From: Yersinia rochesterensis
GTDB lineage: Bacteria > Pseudomonadota > Gammaproteobacteria > Enterobacterales > Enterobacteriaceae
Length of the DNA stretch: 64,000 nt
Direction of reading: 5' to 3'
Assembly: GCF_003600645.1 (NCBI RefSeq)
Contig: NZ_CP032482.1
Location: 1,736,001-1,800,000 of the forward strand
The translations under genes and the position numbers were made by a program. How positions within the stretch are numbered: position 1 is the first letter of the stretch; each line of letters opens with the position of its first letter. The notes below the pieces were generated by a model, which made no database searches, was not told the DNA's origin, and saw only the letters and a program-made list of their open reading frames with translations. Positions 17,623 through 27,217 of this stretch are shown here, one piece after another.

Positions 17623-17780
17623 TTACTGCGGAAAGAGTACAGGACGACGAGGCAGATACCAGGGACGTGAACCGCCGGGATTAGCTAAAAGATTCAGACC
17701 GTGATAATCGGAAACTTTGCACTTTGCATATAGATTTGCGGATGGTCTAAGCTCCGGATTTTTGAGTCGTTAAGAGACAT
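17623..17780 (-). pseudogene. int: Decayed N-terminal remnant of a P4-type (HPI-like) integrase
   Basis: Reading leftward from ATG at 17780 gives MSLNDSKIRSL, matching the start of P4-family island integrases (I recall HPI Int as beginning MSLTDAKIRTLKP). About 25 codons later the frame shifts, and GLNLLANPGGSRPWYL matches the conserved GLYLLVKPGGSRHWYL region. A stop at 17623-17625 ends it, and the rest of the roughly 400-aa enzyme is missing because the P450 gene lies immediately beyond. It sits in the expected place, with its 5' end facing the tRNA-Asn 3' end. Complementary GGGGGTCA and TGACCCC repeats just before the ATG are typical of such integrase leaders. The island can no longer excise from this end by itself. 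Homology was read by eye. Confidence 0.7.
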
Positions 17781-17940
17781 TTGGGGGTCACTCCGTCATC
17801 GAACCAACATGACCCCAAATCTGACCACCAAATTCTCCCGATGCGGAGGGAAAACTGAAAATGCATCGGGAAGACTTTTCACGCTAACTCCTTGAATCGG
17901 AATCACATAAGGATTCGCAAAGCGGCATGAAAACAAGAAT

Positions 17941-17957
17941 TTGGCTCCTCTGACTGG
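17941..17957 (-). other. Island attachment site (att) at the 3' end of tRNA-Asn
   Basis: The minus strand reads CCAGTCAGAGGAGCCAA, the 17-bp sequence known as the HPI attachment repeat. It comprises the last 16 bases of the tRNA gene plus one base. The second tRNA-Asn in this window (43809-43884) has a T at the 17th position, so it carries 16 of 17. The other att copy of the island would lie left of the window. Confidence 0.75.
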
Positions 17958-18017
17958 ACTCGAACCAGTGACATACGGATTAACAGTCCGCCGTTCTACC
18001 GACTGAACTACAGAGGA
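17942..18017 (-). tRNA. tRNA-Asn (GTT), island-occupied copy
   Basis: The 76-nt gene begins TCCTCTGTAGTTCAGTCGG, has anticodon GTT in CTGTTAA, T-loop GGTTCGAGTCC, and an encoded CCA end. The acceptor stem TCCTCTG pairs with CAGAGGA. No intrinsic terminator follows on the minus strand, unlike the second copy at 43.8 kb, as expected if island insertion displaced it. Confidence 0.97.
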
Positions 18018-18035
18018 ATCGTGTGAACGGGGCGA

Positions 18036-18064
18036 ATAATAGCGGGGTATGAGGTACATGTCAA
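18036..18064 (-). promoter_or_regulatory. tRNA-Asn promoter
   Basis: On the minus strand TTGACA at 18064-18059 and TATTAT at 18041-18036 are separated by exactly 17 nt. The GC-rich TCGCCCCG between the -10 box and the transcript start is the discriminator type found in stringently controlled stable-RNA promoters. Confidence 0.85.
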
Positions 18065-18170
18065 AGGGGAAACAGTAAATTTGGATTGTTTGCTTACAGT
18101 TTGTGCAACTTGTTGAGATTTTTAGCTTTTAGCTCAATGTTTACCCACAAAAAAACGATTTGATAACCAG

Positions 18171-18207
18171 TAAAATGGCGGGCAGTGGTGTGATCAGACT
18201 GCCCGCC
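18171..18207 (-). terminator. Intrinsic terminator of the afu operon
   Basis: GGCGGGCAGT at 18177-18186 pairs perfectly with ACTGCCCGCC at 18198-18207. On the minus strand, just after the afuC stop, the stem is followed by ATTTTA. Confidence 0.75.
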
Positions 18208-18214
18208 GGGGCAT

Positions 18215-19309
18215 TTATTGTGGGGCATCCGTTAAGACAAACATACCATACGGATGAATTTGCAGGTAATAGCTGTCGCCGGGAGCGGGTTGTAATTGTG
18301 TGGCATTCACTTGCAACAATAATGATTGGCCTTGCCAATCGACCAGAACTTCATATTGTGGCCCCATATAAGCCACTTTATTGATAGTGCAGAGCTGGCT
18401 TGGGTCACCTTGTTGGCTCAACGTAATGGCCTCAGGCCTTACTCCCACGGTAGCTTGCTGATATCCATCAGCAAATCCCTGTGGACGCGGAATGTGATAA
18501 CCAAAAATTTCGACGCTATCACTGTTGATCCGTGCTGGGAAGACGTTGGCATCCCCCATAAAACTGGCCATAAAGTGAGAAGCTGGGTGGCGGTATAATG
18601 TCTGCGGTGCGCCAATTTGCATGATTTTGCCTTTATTCATGACCAATACGGTATCAGAAACGGCAAAAGCCTCGCTTTGGTCGTGTGTGACATACAGCGA
18701 AGTAATATTGAACTGCTGCTGTAATTCACGAATTTTATCGCGCATGCTGCGGCGCAGGTTGGCATCCAGGTTACTGAGCGGCTCATCAAACAGCAGCACT
18801 TTGGGCTTCAGGATAAGCGCCCTTGCCAGCGCCACGCGCTGTTGTTGCCCCCCCGATATTTGATCAACAAAACGGTCAGCAAACCCCTCTAAATCAACCA
18901 GTGCCAGCGCTTCTTTCACCCGGTCGCGAATTTCATTTTTTGGGCGACCCAACATTTTTAGACCATAACCAATGTTTTCGCCGAGCGACATATGCGGAAA
19001 CAGGGCATAGGACTGAAATACCATACAGATATCGCGTTGCTGGATAGATCTATCCGTTACATCTTCACCGTCGATAAAGATTTGTCCGCCAGTGGGTTTT
19101 TCCAGCCCAGCCACCAAGCGTAATACGGTGGTTTTGCCACAACCGGATGGCCCCAATAGGGTGACCATTTCGCCTTTTGGAATAGCCAGATTTAAATCAT
19201 CGATAACGGTATTGGTGCCAAAACGCTTGGTGATATGTTTGAGTTCGACAAAATGTTTCTTATCAGACCCATGATTTTTATCAGATTCATAGTTTTCGTT
19301 AGTCATCAT
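18215..19309 (-). CDS. afuC: ABC importer ATPase, AfuC-type
   Basis: This ATPase of about 364 aa energises the AfuAB importer. Walker A is GPSGCGKTT, the Q-loop is [12 protein letters not shown], the signature [16 protein letters not shown] and Walker [15 protein letters not shown]-terminal TOBE-like regulatory region contains [10 protein letters not shown]. The start [11 protein letters not shown] at 19309 is preferred; an earlier in-frame start would run into afuB. It lies 22 bp after afuB on the same strand. AfuABC systems were first called ferric transporters; the Actinobacillus and enteric AfuABC was later shown to import hexose-phosphates. The neighbouring uhp-type sensors favour that substrate here. 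Confidence 0.85.
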   Translation of the reverse strand: MMTNENYESDKNHGSDKKHFVELKHITKRFGTNTVIDDLNLAIPKGEMVTLLGPSGCGKTTVLRLVAGLEKPTGGQIFIDGEDVTDRSIQQRDICMVFQSYALFPHMSLGENIGYGLKMLGRPKNEIRDRVKEALALVDLEGFADRFVDQISGGQQQRVALARALILKPKVLLFDEPLSNLDANLRRSMRDKIRELQQQFNITSLYVTHDQSEAFAVSDTVLVMNKGKIMQIGAPQTLYRHPASHFMASFMGDANVFPARINSDSVEIFGYHIPRPQGFADGYQQATVGVRPEAITLSQQGDPSQLCTINKVAYMGPQYEVLVDWQGQSLLLQVNATQLQPAPGDSYYLQIHPYGMFVLTDAPQ

Positions 19310-19331
19310 ATTAAACCTTATCAGTGCGCCG

Positions 19332-21410
19332 TTATTCAGCATTACTGGCTTTAGAGCGGGCAATACGCGCTTCGCCAACCAGATAATCAAACAGGAAGAT
19401 GATGGCGAGCATCACCACAATCAGAATGGAGCCATAAGCAATTGCGATGCCGTATTCACCATCTTCCACCCGATTAAGGATGTAGGAGGTGGCGACTCGC
19501 GTGTCCGGCGTCACCAGGAAAACAATGGCACTGACGGTGGTCATCGCCCGCACAAAGCTATAAATCAGCGCTGATAAAATCGCCGGGCGCAGCAATGGCA
19601 GCAAAATATAAATCACAGTACGCAGCGAACCCGCTCGTAAGCTGAGCGAAGCTTCATCCAGCGATTTATCCAGTTGTCCAAGACCCGCAATCCCGGCACG
19701 TATCCCGACGGGCACATTTCGCATCACCATCGAGATAATGACGATGGCCGCAGTGCCGGTCAGATACACTGGCGCACTGTTAAAGGCCAGAATATAGGAG
19801 ACCCCAGCAACAGTACCCGGCACGGCGAAACATAGCATCGTGCTGAATTCGATGGTTTTTTTGCCACGGAATTGCTGGCGTACCACGATATAGGCAATGA
19901 GCAGCCCCAGAGCGGCGGTGATAGGGGCGGCAATACCGGCATAGAGCAGCGTATCGAGCAACGAAGGCCATGCGCCATCACTGAAACCTTGCCCAAATAG
20001 CTGGTTAAAGTTATTCAGTGTCAGGGTGTAATCAACCCCCCAGTTGACGGTGAAACTGCCGTAGAAAATGCTGCCGTACAGCAACACGTTAAAGGCAATC
20101 CACACATACAGCATGGCCGTTGTGCCCCATACCAGTGAAACCGGCAAGGGCTGGACATCGCCACGCGAGGACTTACCGGAGATGGTGACGTAGGAGCGCT
20201 TGCCTATCCACATATACTGGATACAGAAGATAAACAGCGAGAACATTAGCAGAATGACACCCAGGGTCGAGGCCGCCGGATAATCAAGTTGAGCGCCGGT
20301 AATATAGAAGTAAATTTGCGTGGCGAGCACGTCAAAGTTCCCCCCCAAGACCAGCGGGTTACTGAAATCAGCCAGTGATTGCACGATGACTATTAAGAAT
20401 GAGTTCGCCAATGCCGGTTTTAACAGCGGCAGAAACACTTGCCGAAAAGTCTGCCAGCGACTGGCGCGCAAGGTATAGGAAGCTTCTTCCAGTGACGGGT
20501 GAATTGTTTTAATCGCGCCGTCGAGGATCATAAATGACATCGGCGTAAAGGCCAAAACTTGCGCCAACCAAATACCGGTAAAACCATAGAGCCAGTTAGT
20601 GTTTGTCAGCCCGAACCAAGTGACCATTAACTCGGTCACGTAACCGGAACGGCCCATCATTAAGGTGACACCCAACCCAACCACAAATGGCGGGGTGACA
20701 ATCGGCAAAATTGAGAAAATTCGCCCCAACAATGCTGAGCGTTTAGCAATTCTCGTGGTGTATATGGCTAAAACCATGCCAAAGAAAGTACAGCCAATAC
20801 CCACTGCCACCGACAGCACGAACGAATTCCAGATCACTTGCAGGATATGCGCTTGCCCGAGGATGGCCATAAATTGCCATGGCGCAAAAGCCCCGCTTTC
20901 ATCGGTAAACATCGGAATGAAGATAGCGATACTGGGATACAGAATAAAAACAGTGATCAACGCGATAATGGTGACCAGCGATCCGAGGACAAAACGATCG
21001 CCTCCCAGCCATTCAAGGCGAGCTAGCGCTAACGTAATGACCGCGCCTAATGCGATAAACAACCCGATAGTTGCAAAACCCAGTCCGCGCTCAACCCAGG
21101 CTGAGGTGATCACCACGAATAAGGCGCAAAATAGGGCGAATCCAGCATCAAATAGGTGGCGGGCACGATGTTCGCGCCCTTGTGGGGAAAGCGGTCGGAA
21201 AAGCAGCACTAATGGCAAGGCAAACCATACAATACTGATATTTAAGCTGGACCAGCCATAGGCGGCAAGTAGCTCAGAACGGCTGGCATCAAGTAGGCCA
21301 TAATCCAAACTGAACGCAGGTAGTAAGGCAAAAGCAGCCACGGAGAAAGCCAACCAATAGAAAATGGTATCCCGTGTCTGCGGGAGCCGCAGAACATGTG
21401 AGTGAGTCAT
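19332..21410 (-). CDS. afuB: ABC importer permease with two fused membrane domains, AfuB-type
   Basis: This 692-aa permease contains two binding-protein-dependent transport domains in one chain, each with its ATPase-docking EAA loop: [20 protein letters not shown] in the first half and [20 protein letters not shown] in the second. Multiple hydrophobic helices cover most of the length. Fused permeases of this size are typical of FbpB/AfuB systems. The binding protein gene lies upstream, separated by 118 bp that carry an ERIC-like hairpin, and the ATPase gene follows after 22 bp. Confidence 0.88.
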   Translation of the reverse strand: MTHSHVLRLPQTRDTIFYWLAFSVAAFALLPAFSLDYGLLDASRSELLAAYGWSSLNISIVWFALPLVLLFRPLSPQGREHRARHLFDAGFALFCALFVVITSAWVERGLGFATIGLFIALGAVITLALARLEWLGGDRFVLGSLVTIIALITVFILYPSIAIFIPMFTDESGAFAPWQFMAILGQAHILQVIWNSFVLSVAVGIGCTFFGMVLAIYTTRIAKRSALLGRIFSILPIVTPPFVVGLGVTLMMGRSGYVTELMVTWFGLTNTNWLYGFTGIWLAQVLAFTPMSFMILDGAIKTIHPSLEEASYTLRASRWQTFRQVFLPLLKPALANSFLIVIVQSLADFSNPLVLGGNFDVLATQIYFYITGAQLDYPAASTLGVILLMFSLFIFCIQYMWIGKRSYVTISGKSSRGDVQPLPVSLVWGTTAMLYVWIAFNVLLYGSIFYGSFTVNWGVDYTLTLNNFNQLFGQGFSDGAWPSLLDTLLYAGIAAPITAALGLLIAYIVVRQQFRGKKTIEFSTMLCFAVPGTVAGVSYILAFNSAPVYLTGTAAIVIISMVMRNVPVGIRAGIAGLGQLDKSLDEASLSLRAGSLRTVIYILLPLLRPAILSALIYSFVRAMTTVSAIVFLVTPDTRVATSYILNRVEDGEYGIAIAYGSILIVVMLAIIFLFDYLVGEARIARSKASNAE

Positions 21411-21437
21411 GGTGTTCCCCAGATCTAACCTTCATCC

Positions 21438-21470
21438 TTGGCGTTGCAGCAGTGTTCGCTACAACGCCAA
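21438..21470. repeat. Internally deleted ERIC-type hairpin between afuA and afuB
   Basis: TTGGCGTTGCAGC at 21438-21450 faces GCTACAACGCCAA at 21458-21470 with one mismatch. These are the two end segments of the ERIC-like element seen at 38003-38130, with its middle removed. The hairpin lies in the afuA-afuB transcript and may lower downstream expression or protect the afuA part. Confidence 0.5.
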
Positions 21471-21528
21471 TGGCTCGGTTATAGAAAAAGCGCTAAGTTA
21501 TTTTATGGTTCGCTGATTTTGTAGGCTG

Positions 21529-22560
21529 TTACTTGCCCATCTTGACGTCATTGACCCACTTGGTGATCAACTTCTTACGCATTTCGGTAGCACCGTAAGT
21601 GTCCATGTCGTAATTAATCAATTTCAAGTCATCGAGCTTGAGTGAGTTAGGGGAGGTCGCTGCGGTGGTGTTGGTCAGAATTTGGTAAGACTGGCCTTTC
21701 TGCCATGCCAATTCTTGCGCATCTTTTGACAATACCCAGTCAACGAATAACTTGGCGTTATCCAGGTTACGTGCGCCTTTCAGAATACTGACGCCGCCAA
21801 TTTCATAGCCAGAACCTTCGCAAGGTGAAATCAGTTTCAGCGGTGCGCCTTTTTCTTTTTCCAGCGAGTAATCGTGCAAGAAGCCAATGCCAATGGTGGT
21901 TTCACCACGTGCAGCATTACGGGCAGGGGCGATGCCCGATTTCGTGTATTGCGACACGTTGGCATTGAGTTTTTTCAGGTAATCGAATGCGGCATCTTCA
22001 CCCCACAATTGTGAGAAAGTGGCCAGCGCGGTGTAGGCGGTACCCGAGCTTTGCGGATCGGCAATCTGGATTTCACCTTTGTAAATTGGGTTGGTCAGGT
22101 CTTTCCAGCACTTAGGTTCTGGCAGACCTTTTTCTTTCAGGCGGTCGGTATTCACACCCAACCCTAAAATGCCGATATATACCGCAGAGGAATAGTTACC
22201 TTTGCGTTTTGCCGGATCGCGGAATTGCGGCATGATTTGCGCCAGATTAGGGGAGGCGTAGGGATAGAGTAAATCCATTTCACCGGCCTGAGACTGCGGA
22301 TCCAGAGTGCCGCCATACCAAACATCAGCCTGTGGGTTCTTTTTCTCTGCATCGACTTTGGCCAGTGTGCTGCCGGAACCATTGCGAATAAAGCTGGTTT
22401 TGACATCGTATTTTTCGCCGAACGCTTTGGCTTCTTCTTCACACATCGCGTTGGTGGCGCTGCAATAAATCACCAAACGGCCTTCCGCTTTGGCGACAGT
22501 GGTAAAAGCACTCAGTGCGAGGCCCGCGGCTATCAGTGCTGAGAGAGAGGTAAGTTTCAT
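21529..22560 (-). CDS. afuA: Periplasmic binding protein, AfuA-type (hexose-phosphate or ferric)
   Basis: This 343-aa periplasmic protein has a signal peptide (MKLTSLSALIAAGLALSAF) cleaved near VAKA. The mature part LVIYCSATNAMCEEEAKAFG and the later ADVWYGGTLDPQ identify the AfuA/FbpA-type class. It is the first gene of afuABC. The family includes ferric-binding proteins and the hexose-phosphate-binding AfuA; the adjacent UhpA/B/C-like genes, which in E. coli sense glucose-6-phosphate, argue for sugar phosphates. There is no uhpT in the window, so AfuABC may be the regulated target. Confidence 0.85.
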   Translation of the reverse strand: MKLTSLSALIAAGLALSAFTTVAKAEGRLVIYCSATNAMCEEEAKAFGEKYDVKTSFIRNGSGSTLAKVDAEKKNPQADVWYGGTLDPQSQAGEMDLLYPYASPNLAQIMPQFRDPAKRKGNYSSAVYIGILGLGVNTDRLKEKGLPEPKCWKDLTNPIYKGEIQIADPQSSGTAYTALATFSQLWGEDAAFDYLKKLNANVSQYTKSGIAPARNAARGETTIGIGFLHDYSLEKEKGAPLKLISPCEGSGYEIGGVSILKGARNLDNAKLFVDWVLSKDAQELAWQKGQSYQILTNTTAATSPNSLKLDDLKLINYDMDTYGATEMRKKLITKWVNDVKMGK

Positions 22561-22690
22561 AACATTATCCTTTTTATATTCTTATGCGCCCGTTGTGCGG
22601 GGCAAGCAGAGTTGTAGTTATAAATATGACAGTTATAAAGATGACAATTGTAGAGGTATGACTTACTTTACTTAACGTACTTTTATTGAC

Positions 22691-24022
22691 TTAACGAACT
22701 GTTTTTAATCGATTAATACCGGCCATCAACAGCGGCATCAATAACAACCCAACGCCAGCCGATGCCAGTGTTAGCAGGGCAAAAAAGCCTTGCCAGCCAT
22801 AATGTTGTAATACTTGCGCCAGCGGCCACCCCGCCAGTGCTGCCCCGAGATAAGCAAATAACCCGAGAAACCCAGTGACCGTACCGGCAGCATCTTTATG
22901 GGTATATTCGGTGGCTGCCAGGCCAATGAGCATCTGTGGCCCAAAAACAAAAAAACCGATACTGAAAAATGTCACCGACAGCAGTGGATAGTTATCTACC
23001 GGTGCCAGCCACAGGGCCGTCATGGTCAGAAACAGCCCCAGTGCGAATAACAAAATCATTGGTGCGCGCTGACCGCGAAATAACAAATCTGATCCCCAAC
23101 CAGCGAACCACGCGCCAAATAACCCACCTAACTCAAACAGCGATAAAGTGGCGTTGGCACTGAGTAAATTGACGCCATGGCTCTCCGCCAACCAAATATT
23201 GCCCCAATCATTGAGTGCGATGCGGATCAGGTAGACCAGCACATAAGAAACCCCTAATAACCAGATGGTGCGGTTGCGCAAAATAGCATCGCGAAAAATA
23301 CGTCCCATCGGCATGGGGGGGCTTTGCTGCTCCTGCCACTGATCTTGTGGGTCACGCCGCCATTGGCCGATGGTCGGCAAACCTTGCTGTTGTGGCTTGT
23401 CGCACAATTGCCAACACAACCAAATACCTAATACGATGCCGATGGCCCCTGGCACTAACAGTGCGGACTGCCAACCATAGTGCGAGGCCAGAAAGGCCGA
23501 TAGCAAAGGTACGGCGGCACCGCCAATACTGATTGAGGTATTCCAGCAGCCCCACCAAGTCCCGCGTTCGTTGCGGGAATACCATGTGCTCAGTAATTTG
23601 GCACAAGGCGGCCAGCCCCAGCCCTGAAAGAAACCATTTAAAGTCCAGACCACCAACAAGGCGGGCAGGGAGTGGCACAGGGTAAACACCACATTCAGTA
23701 TCCCGGTCATCATCAAACCGATGCCCATAATCCAGCGCGCTTGGGTGCGGTCACTGACAATGCCGGACACAAATTTTGAGCCGCCATAGGCCAAATAAAA
23801 CAGGGTGCCCAGCAAGCCGATGTCCCCTTTATCTAACCCCAGCTCCAGTTGCATCACTGGCATGGCGTAATTAACACTTTTGCGGGTCAGATAAAAGGCG
23901 GCATAGCCCATCACCATGGCGGCCATCAGGCGCGGTCGCCAGTAGCGGTATCGCGCATTCACCTGTTCCGGCGTCAAAGGCTCAGGGGATATAGTCTTTG
24001 ACGACAATGACGGTGCTGACAT
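22691..24022 (-). CDS. uhpC: Sugar-phosphate sensor/transporter of the OPA family, UhpC-like
   Basis: This 443-aa, 12-helix major facilitator protein belongs to the organophosphate:phosphate antiporter family (UhpC, UhpT, GlpT). It has YAAFYLTRKSVNYAMPVMQ at the first helix, FYLAYGGSKFVSGIVSDR at the helix 2-3 loop and GFFQGWGWPPCAKLLSTWY. In E. coli UhpC binds external glucose-6-phosphate and triggers the kinase UhpB. Here it is followed by afuA 130 bp downstream and preceded by uhpB. The gene order fits a sensory role; transport cannot be excluded. Confidence 0.85.
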   Translation of the reverse strand: MSAPSLSSKTISPEPLTPEQVNARYRYWRPRLMAAMVMGYAAFYLTRKSVNYAMPVMQLELGLDKGDIGLLGTLFYLAYGGSKFVSGIVSDRTQARWIMGIGLMMTGILNVVFTLCHSLPALLVVWTLNGFFQGWGWPPCAKLLSTWYSRNERGTWWGCWNTSISIGGAAVPLLSAFLASHYGWQSALLVPGAIGIVLGIWLCWQLCDKPQQQGLPTIGQWRRDPQDQWQEQQSPPMPMGRIFRDAILRNRTIWLLGVSYVLVYLIRIALNDWGNIWLAESHGVNLLSANATLSLFELGGLFGAWFAGWGSDLLFRGQRAPMILLFALGLFLTMTALWLAPVDNYPLLSVTFFSIGFFVFGPQMLIGLAATEYTHKDAAGTVTGFLGLFAYLGAALAGWPLAQVLQHYGWQGFFALLTLASAGVGLLLMPLLMAGINRLKTVR

Positions 24023-24110
24023 GGACTCCTCCGGTAATTGTGTTGAGTGTAAGGAAGGAAAAAGTAAAAGAGATGAGACAAGGTTGTAGATGGTTAGGAA
24101 TAATGCTTAG

Positions 24111-25688
24111 TTATGAGGGTGTTTGATTCAGTTCTGTGGGCAGGTTCACAGAGTCGCTGGTGCGGACATGGGTCGGCAGATTGACCACCACTCGGGTTCC
24201 TAAACGGCGTTGCAATAACCAGTCGCCGCCCAGAGCGCGCACGCGCTCTTCAATACCGCGTAAACCTAATCCACCACCTTGCGGTTGCACTGGAATTCCC
24301 GTGCCGTCATCACGGACTTCCAGTGTGATGATATTGTCGGACAGGCGCAGGCTAACCTGAATATTGCTGGCATTAGCGTGTTTATTAATGTTGTTGAGCA
24401 GTTCTTGCACCAGCCGGTAAAGCGTAAACACCACCACGTCTTCGCCGGGTGTCGCGGGCAGCGCATAATCCAACTGGAAATGAATACCTTGCTCGGCGAA
24501 AGCGAATTCTTCTGCCAGATGGTGCAGGGCTTGATCCAGTGGCATTTCATCCAACACCGGTGGGCGCAATTGGCGTAGCAGTTGGCGGGTGGTTTGGTGA
24601 ATACGTTGCGATAAGCTGCTGATTTGATTAGCCGCAGATTGTGCCGCCGGGGAGGGCGCACTGCGGTTGACCAGCATCGCCTGAATTTGAATGGCGGTGA
24701 TGTTCTGGCCTATTTCGTCGTGCAGCTCGCGAGCAATTTCTTTGCGCACATCTTCCTCGGTGCGTACTAACCGTTTCATCAGTTTGCGGCGGGTTTGCAG
24801 TTCTTGCTCCAACTGATTGCGGTAACGGTGCAGATGTTGCGCCAACTGTTGTTGGCGGCTGATGGCGATCCCCAGCGTCAGCCCTAACAGTGCTTGAGTG
24901 GAGAGAAATAATTCCAGTTCCGCCAAATCATGAAATGCTCCACTGGCCTGACGGGTCACGGTTATCATCAGGCTACCTAACACCGCCGCCAACACCCCGC
25001 CTTGCCAGCCGAATTTGTAAGCCATAAACACATTGGGCAGAAAGACAAAAATCAGTAGCAATCGCTCCATATTGGGGGCAATAGCAATTTGCACACAAAC
25101 CCCAATGGCAAAAATTAGCGAGCACCAAATCAGCAGCGAGGTGCGCAGCGGTGGGTCTGGCATCTGTTGCGAAAACAAGTTTCGGATATGCTGCTGCTTT
25201 AAATATTCATAGATGAGATAGGTGAATGGCACTAACAGAATGCCGCCAGTAAAGGTGGCGAGCAGCGTCTGGGTTAACGGCAATGGCAGCCAGAAGCCCA
25301 GCACCAACCCGTGTAGCAGGCTGTTACCGGTGACGGCGGCAAGCAACAATAACAGCCGCTGCCAATAAAGCGTGTAATGGTGCCAAAAACGTTGGGTCAG
25401 CTCAGCGGGCAGCAAACTGAGGAACGGTGACAGCATAATCAACACGGTAGGTTGCAATTGTTCACTGTGCAGCCACCACAATGCGGCGCACTCTGTCAGT
25501 AACAAGACTGACCAATAGCGGCGCGGCAGCAATATCATCAAGGCCAGCCGCAGACCTTGCGGCAGTAATAAAACGGCGTGTAAACCATCGTCACTCAGAT
25601 AAAAACTAATCGTCCACAGCGCCAGCCAACTCAGTGAGAAGAAAATAGCCAGAAACAGCGATAGCCCCACTGAGCGCAATTGCCACAT
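24111..25688 (-). CDS. uhpB: Sensor histidine kinase, UhpB-like
   Basis: This 525-aa membrane kinase has an N-terminal MASE1-type block of about eight helices, then a HisKA_3 dimerisation domain with the phosphorylated histidine in RELHDEIGQN. The HATPase domain has VRDDGTGIP and GGGLGLRGIEERVRALGG. The start MWQLRSVGLS at 25688 is chosen because it lies one base after the uhpA stop; the longer frame overlaps uhpA. It should phosphorylate UhpA when UhpC detects its ligand. It forms an operon with uhpA upstream and uhpC downstream. Confidence 0.88.
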   Translation of the reverse strand: MWQLRSVGLSLFLAIFFSLSWLALWTISFYLSDDGLHAVLLLPQGLRLALMILLPRRYWSVLLLTECAALWWLHSEQLQPTVLIMLSPFLSLLPAELTQRFWHHYTLYWQRLLLLLAAVTGNSLLHGLVLGFWLPLPLTQTLLATFTGGILLVPFTYLIYEYLKQQHIRNLFSQQMPDPPLRTSLLIWCSLIFAIGVCVQIAIAPNMERLLLIFVFLPNVFMAYKFGWQGGVLAAVLGSLMITVTRQASGAFHDLAELELFLSTQALLGLTLGIAISRQQQLAQHLHRYRNQLEQELQTRRKLMKRLVRTEEDVRKEIARELHDEIGQNITAIQIQAMLVNRSAPSPAAQSAANQISSLSQRIHQTTRQLLRQLRPPVLDEMPLDQALHHLAEEFAFAEQGIHFQLDYALPATPGEDVVVFTLYRLVQELLNNINKHANASNIQVSLRLSDNIITLEVRDDGTGIPVQPQGGGLGLRGIEERVRALGGDWLLQRRLGTRVVVNLPTHVRTSDSVNLPTELNQTPS

Positions 25689-25689
25689 G

Positions 25690-26319
25690 TCAGTTCCCTG
25701 CCAGTAATTGATGTTGCAGCGCAAAGTGCACCAGTTCGACCGTGGTTTCGCAATTCAGTTTGCCCAGAATATTGGCCCGATGAACATGGACGGTTTTGTG
25801 GCTGAGTGATAGTTGCTCAGCAATGGATTTGACACTAATTCCATTGATTAATAACTGGAAAATCTCTTTCTCGCGCGGTGTTAACACCGCCAGTTGTTGC
25901 GGCTGCTGCGGCATATGACGCAAGGCGCGCAGGGCATCAGCACATAAATAGAGGCCACCGCCATTGACGGTGCGTAGCGCCTGAACCAATTCGTCCGGGC
26001 CACAGCGTTTAGTTAAATAGCCGCTGGCACCAGCATCCATGGCACTTTGCACAAAGGCGGTGGTGTCATAAATACTCAAAATAATGGCACGAAAATGTGG
26101 CATTTTCTGGCGCAGGCGCTTGAGCAGACTTAACCCGCTTTCGTCCGGCATTGAGATATCCATCACCGCGACCTGTACATCTGTCATGGGCAGATTGCTC
26201 CAGGCCTCTGCCGCCGAACCATATTCGCCAATAATGCGTATATCTCTCTCCAGCGATAACAATTGGGCAAAACCAGAGCGGACAACAATATGGTCATCTA
26301 TCAACGCGACATTAATCAT
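25690..26319 (-). CDS. uhpA: Response regulator, UhpA-like (NarL/FixJ family)
   Basis: This 209-aa regulator has a receiver domain (acidic pair in ALIDDH, phosphoacceptor Asp in AVMDISMP near residue 54, conserved Lys in YLTKRC) and a LuxR-type helix-turn-helix, LTPREKEIFQLLINGISVKS, with LSLSHKTVHVHRANIL as recognition region. It heads the uhpABC group and likely activates afuABC downstream, since no uhpT gene is present. It is separated from the citrate two-component genes by 190 bp. Confidence 0.88.
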   Translation of the reverse strand: MINVALIDDHIVVRSGFAQLLSLERDIRIIGEYGSAAEAWSNLPMTDVQVAVMDISMPDESGLSLLKRLRQKMPHFRAIILSIYDTTAFVQSAMDAGASGYLTKRCGPDELVQALRTVNGGGLYLCADALRALRHMPQQPQQLAVLTPREKEIFQLLINGISVKSIAEQLSLSHKTVHVHRANILGKLNCETTVELVHFALQHQLLAGN

Positions 26320-26509
26320 AATTTTTCATTATTGCGGAACATAGACGTGCATGATGCTCATCAATCATTAGGGTGGCAATAATTGTTATCAAAAATGTAA
26401 GAGGCTTAACATATGCGGGAAAAATCTGATGGAGAAATAAGCTATTCTCGGTGAAAAGCTCAGCGCCCCACAAGAGGATAAGGAGCGCGAAGAGGGCGTT
26501 CGGTAATGA

Positions 26510-27196
26510 TTACACCGATTTTTTACTGCGATAGATACGCTGTGGTCGGCCCACTTTACCGTAAATAATTTCTGCTTGTAGGGCATGATTAGCGGCGCAG
26601 AATTCCAGATACCGGCGGGCGGTAGTGCGGCTTAACCCGAGCATTTTCGCGACATTTTCAGCGGTGTATTCATCGACATTATCACTAAATAATGTCTGAA
26701 TTTTATCCAATGTCATTTGGTCGATACCCAATGGCAAGGTTACTTTTTGCTCGCCACACGCATAGGTATTGTACATTTCATCAATTTGGCGCTGATTGAC
26801 TTTGGTGCCATCTTGCAAGACTTGATGGCGATGGCTGTAGCGAGCCAGAGATTGTTCGAGCCGCTCGTAGGCCACCGGCTTTATCAGATAATCGAAAACC
26901 CCATAGCGGATAGCTTCAGAGACCGTTTCGCTGTCGCTGGCCGCAGTGACAAAAATAATTCCACCAGAAAACCCCTGTAAGGTCAGCTCGCGTAATAAGG
27001 CCAAACCGCTGCCATCGGGCAGATAATTGTCTAACAAAATCAAATCAGGATGAAAGCGAGCCACCATGCTGCGGGCTTGCTGTAAATTGCCCGCCAACCA
27101 GACTTCATGGCAATGGCTGCTTTGCTTGATAAATTCTGCATGCATTTCTGCCAGTGGTGTTTCGTCTTCTACCACTAAAATATTAAGACATTCCAT
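26510..27196 (-). CDS. citB: Response regulator of citrate metabolism, CitB/DpiA-like
   Basis: This 228-aa regulator has an N-terminal receiver domain (VVEDETP acidic pair, phosphoacceptor Asp in LILLDNYLPDGSG, Lys in YLIKPV) and a C-terminal winged-helix-type DNA-binding part, ENVAKMLGLSRTTARRYLEF. This is the layout of CitB/DpiA/DcuR. It is 21 bp downstream of its kinase gene. In enterobacteria CitAB (DpiBA) activates the citrate lyase operon, which here runs divergently from 29231, so the 336-bp spacer should hold its targets. Confidence 0.87.
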   Translation of the reverse strand: MECLNILVVEDETPLAEMHAEFIKQSSHCHEVWLAGNLQQARSMVARFHPDLILLDNYLPDGSGLALLRELTLQGFSGGIIFVTAASDSETVSEAIRYGVFDYLIKPVAYERLEQSLARYSHRHQVLQDGTKVNQRQIDEMYNTYACGEQKVTLPLGIDQMTLDKIQTLFSDNVDEYTAENVAKMLGLSRTTARRYLEFCAANHALQAEIIYGKVGRPQRIYRSKKSV

Positions 27197-27217
27197 GGGG
27201 TCTCCCCGTCTTTGAAA

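Noticed and set aside
17617..17941. Possible CRISPR-like repeats (GGGGGTCA/TGACCCC)
   Set aside because: Only an inverted pair without spacers; better explained as the leader of a P4-type integrase.
20665..21261. 198-codon plus-strand frame opposite afuB
   Set aside because: It is the complement of a membrane protein gene, with composition typical of such shadows and no motif.
21529..22560. Purely ferric-binding protein interpretation
   Set aside because: Kept only as an alternative, because the adjacent uhp-type genes favour hexose-phosphates.
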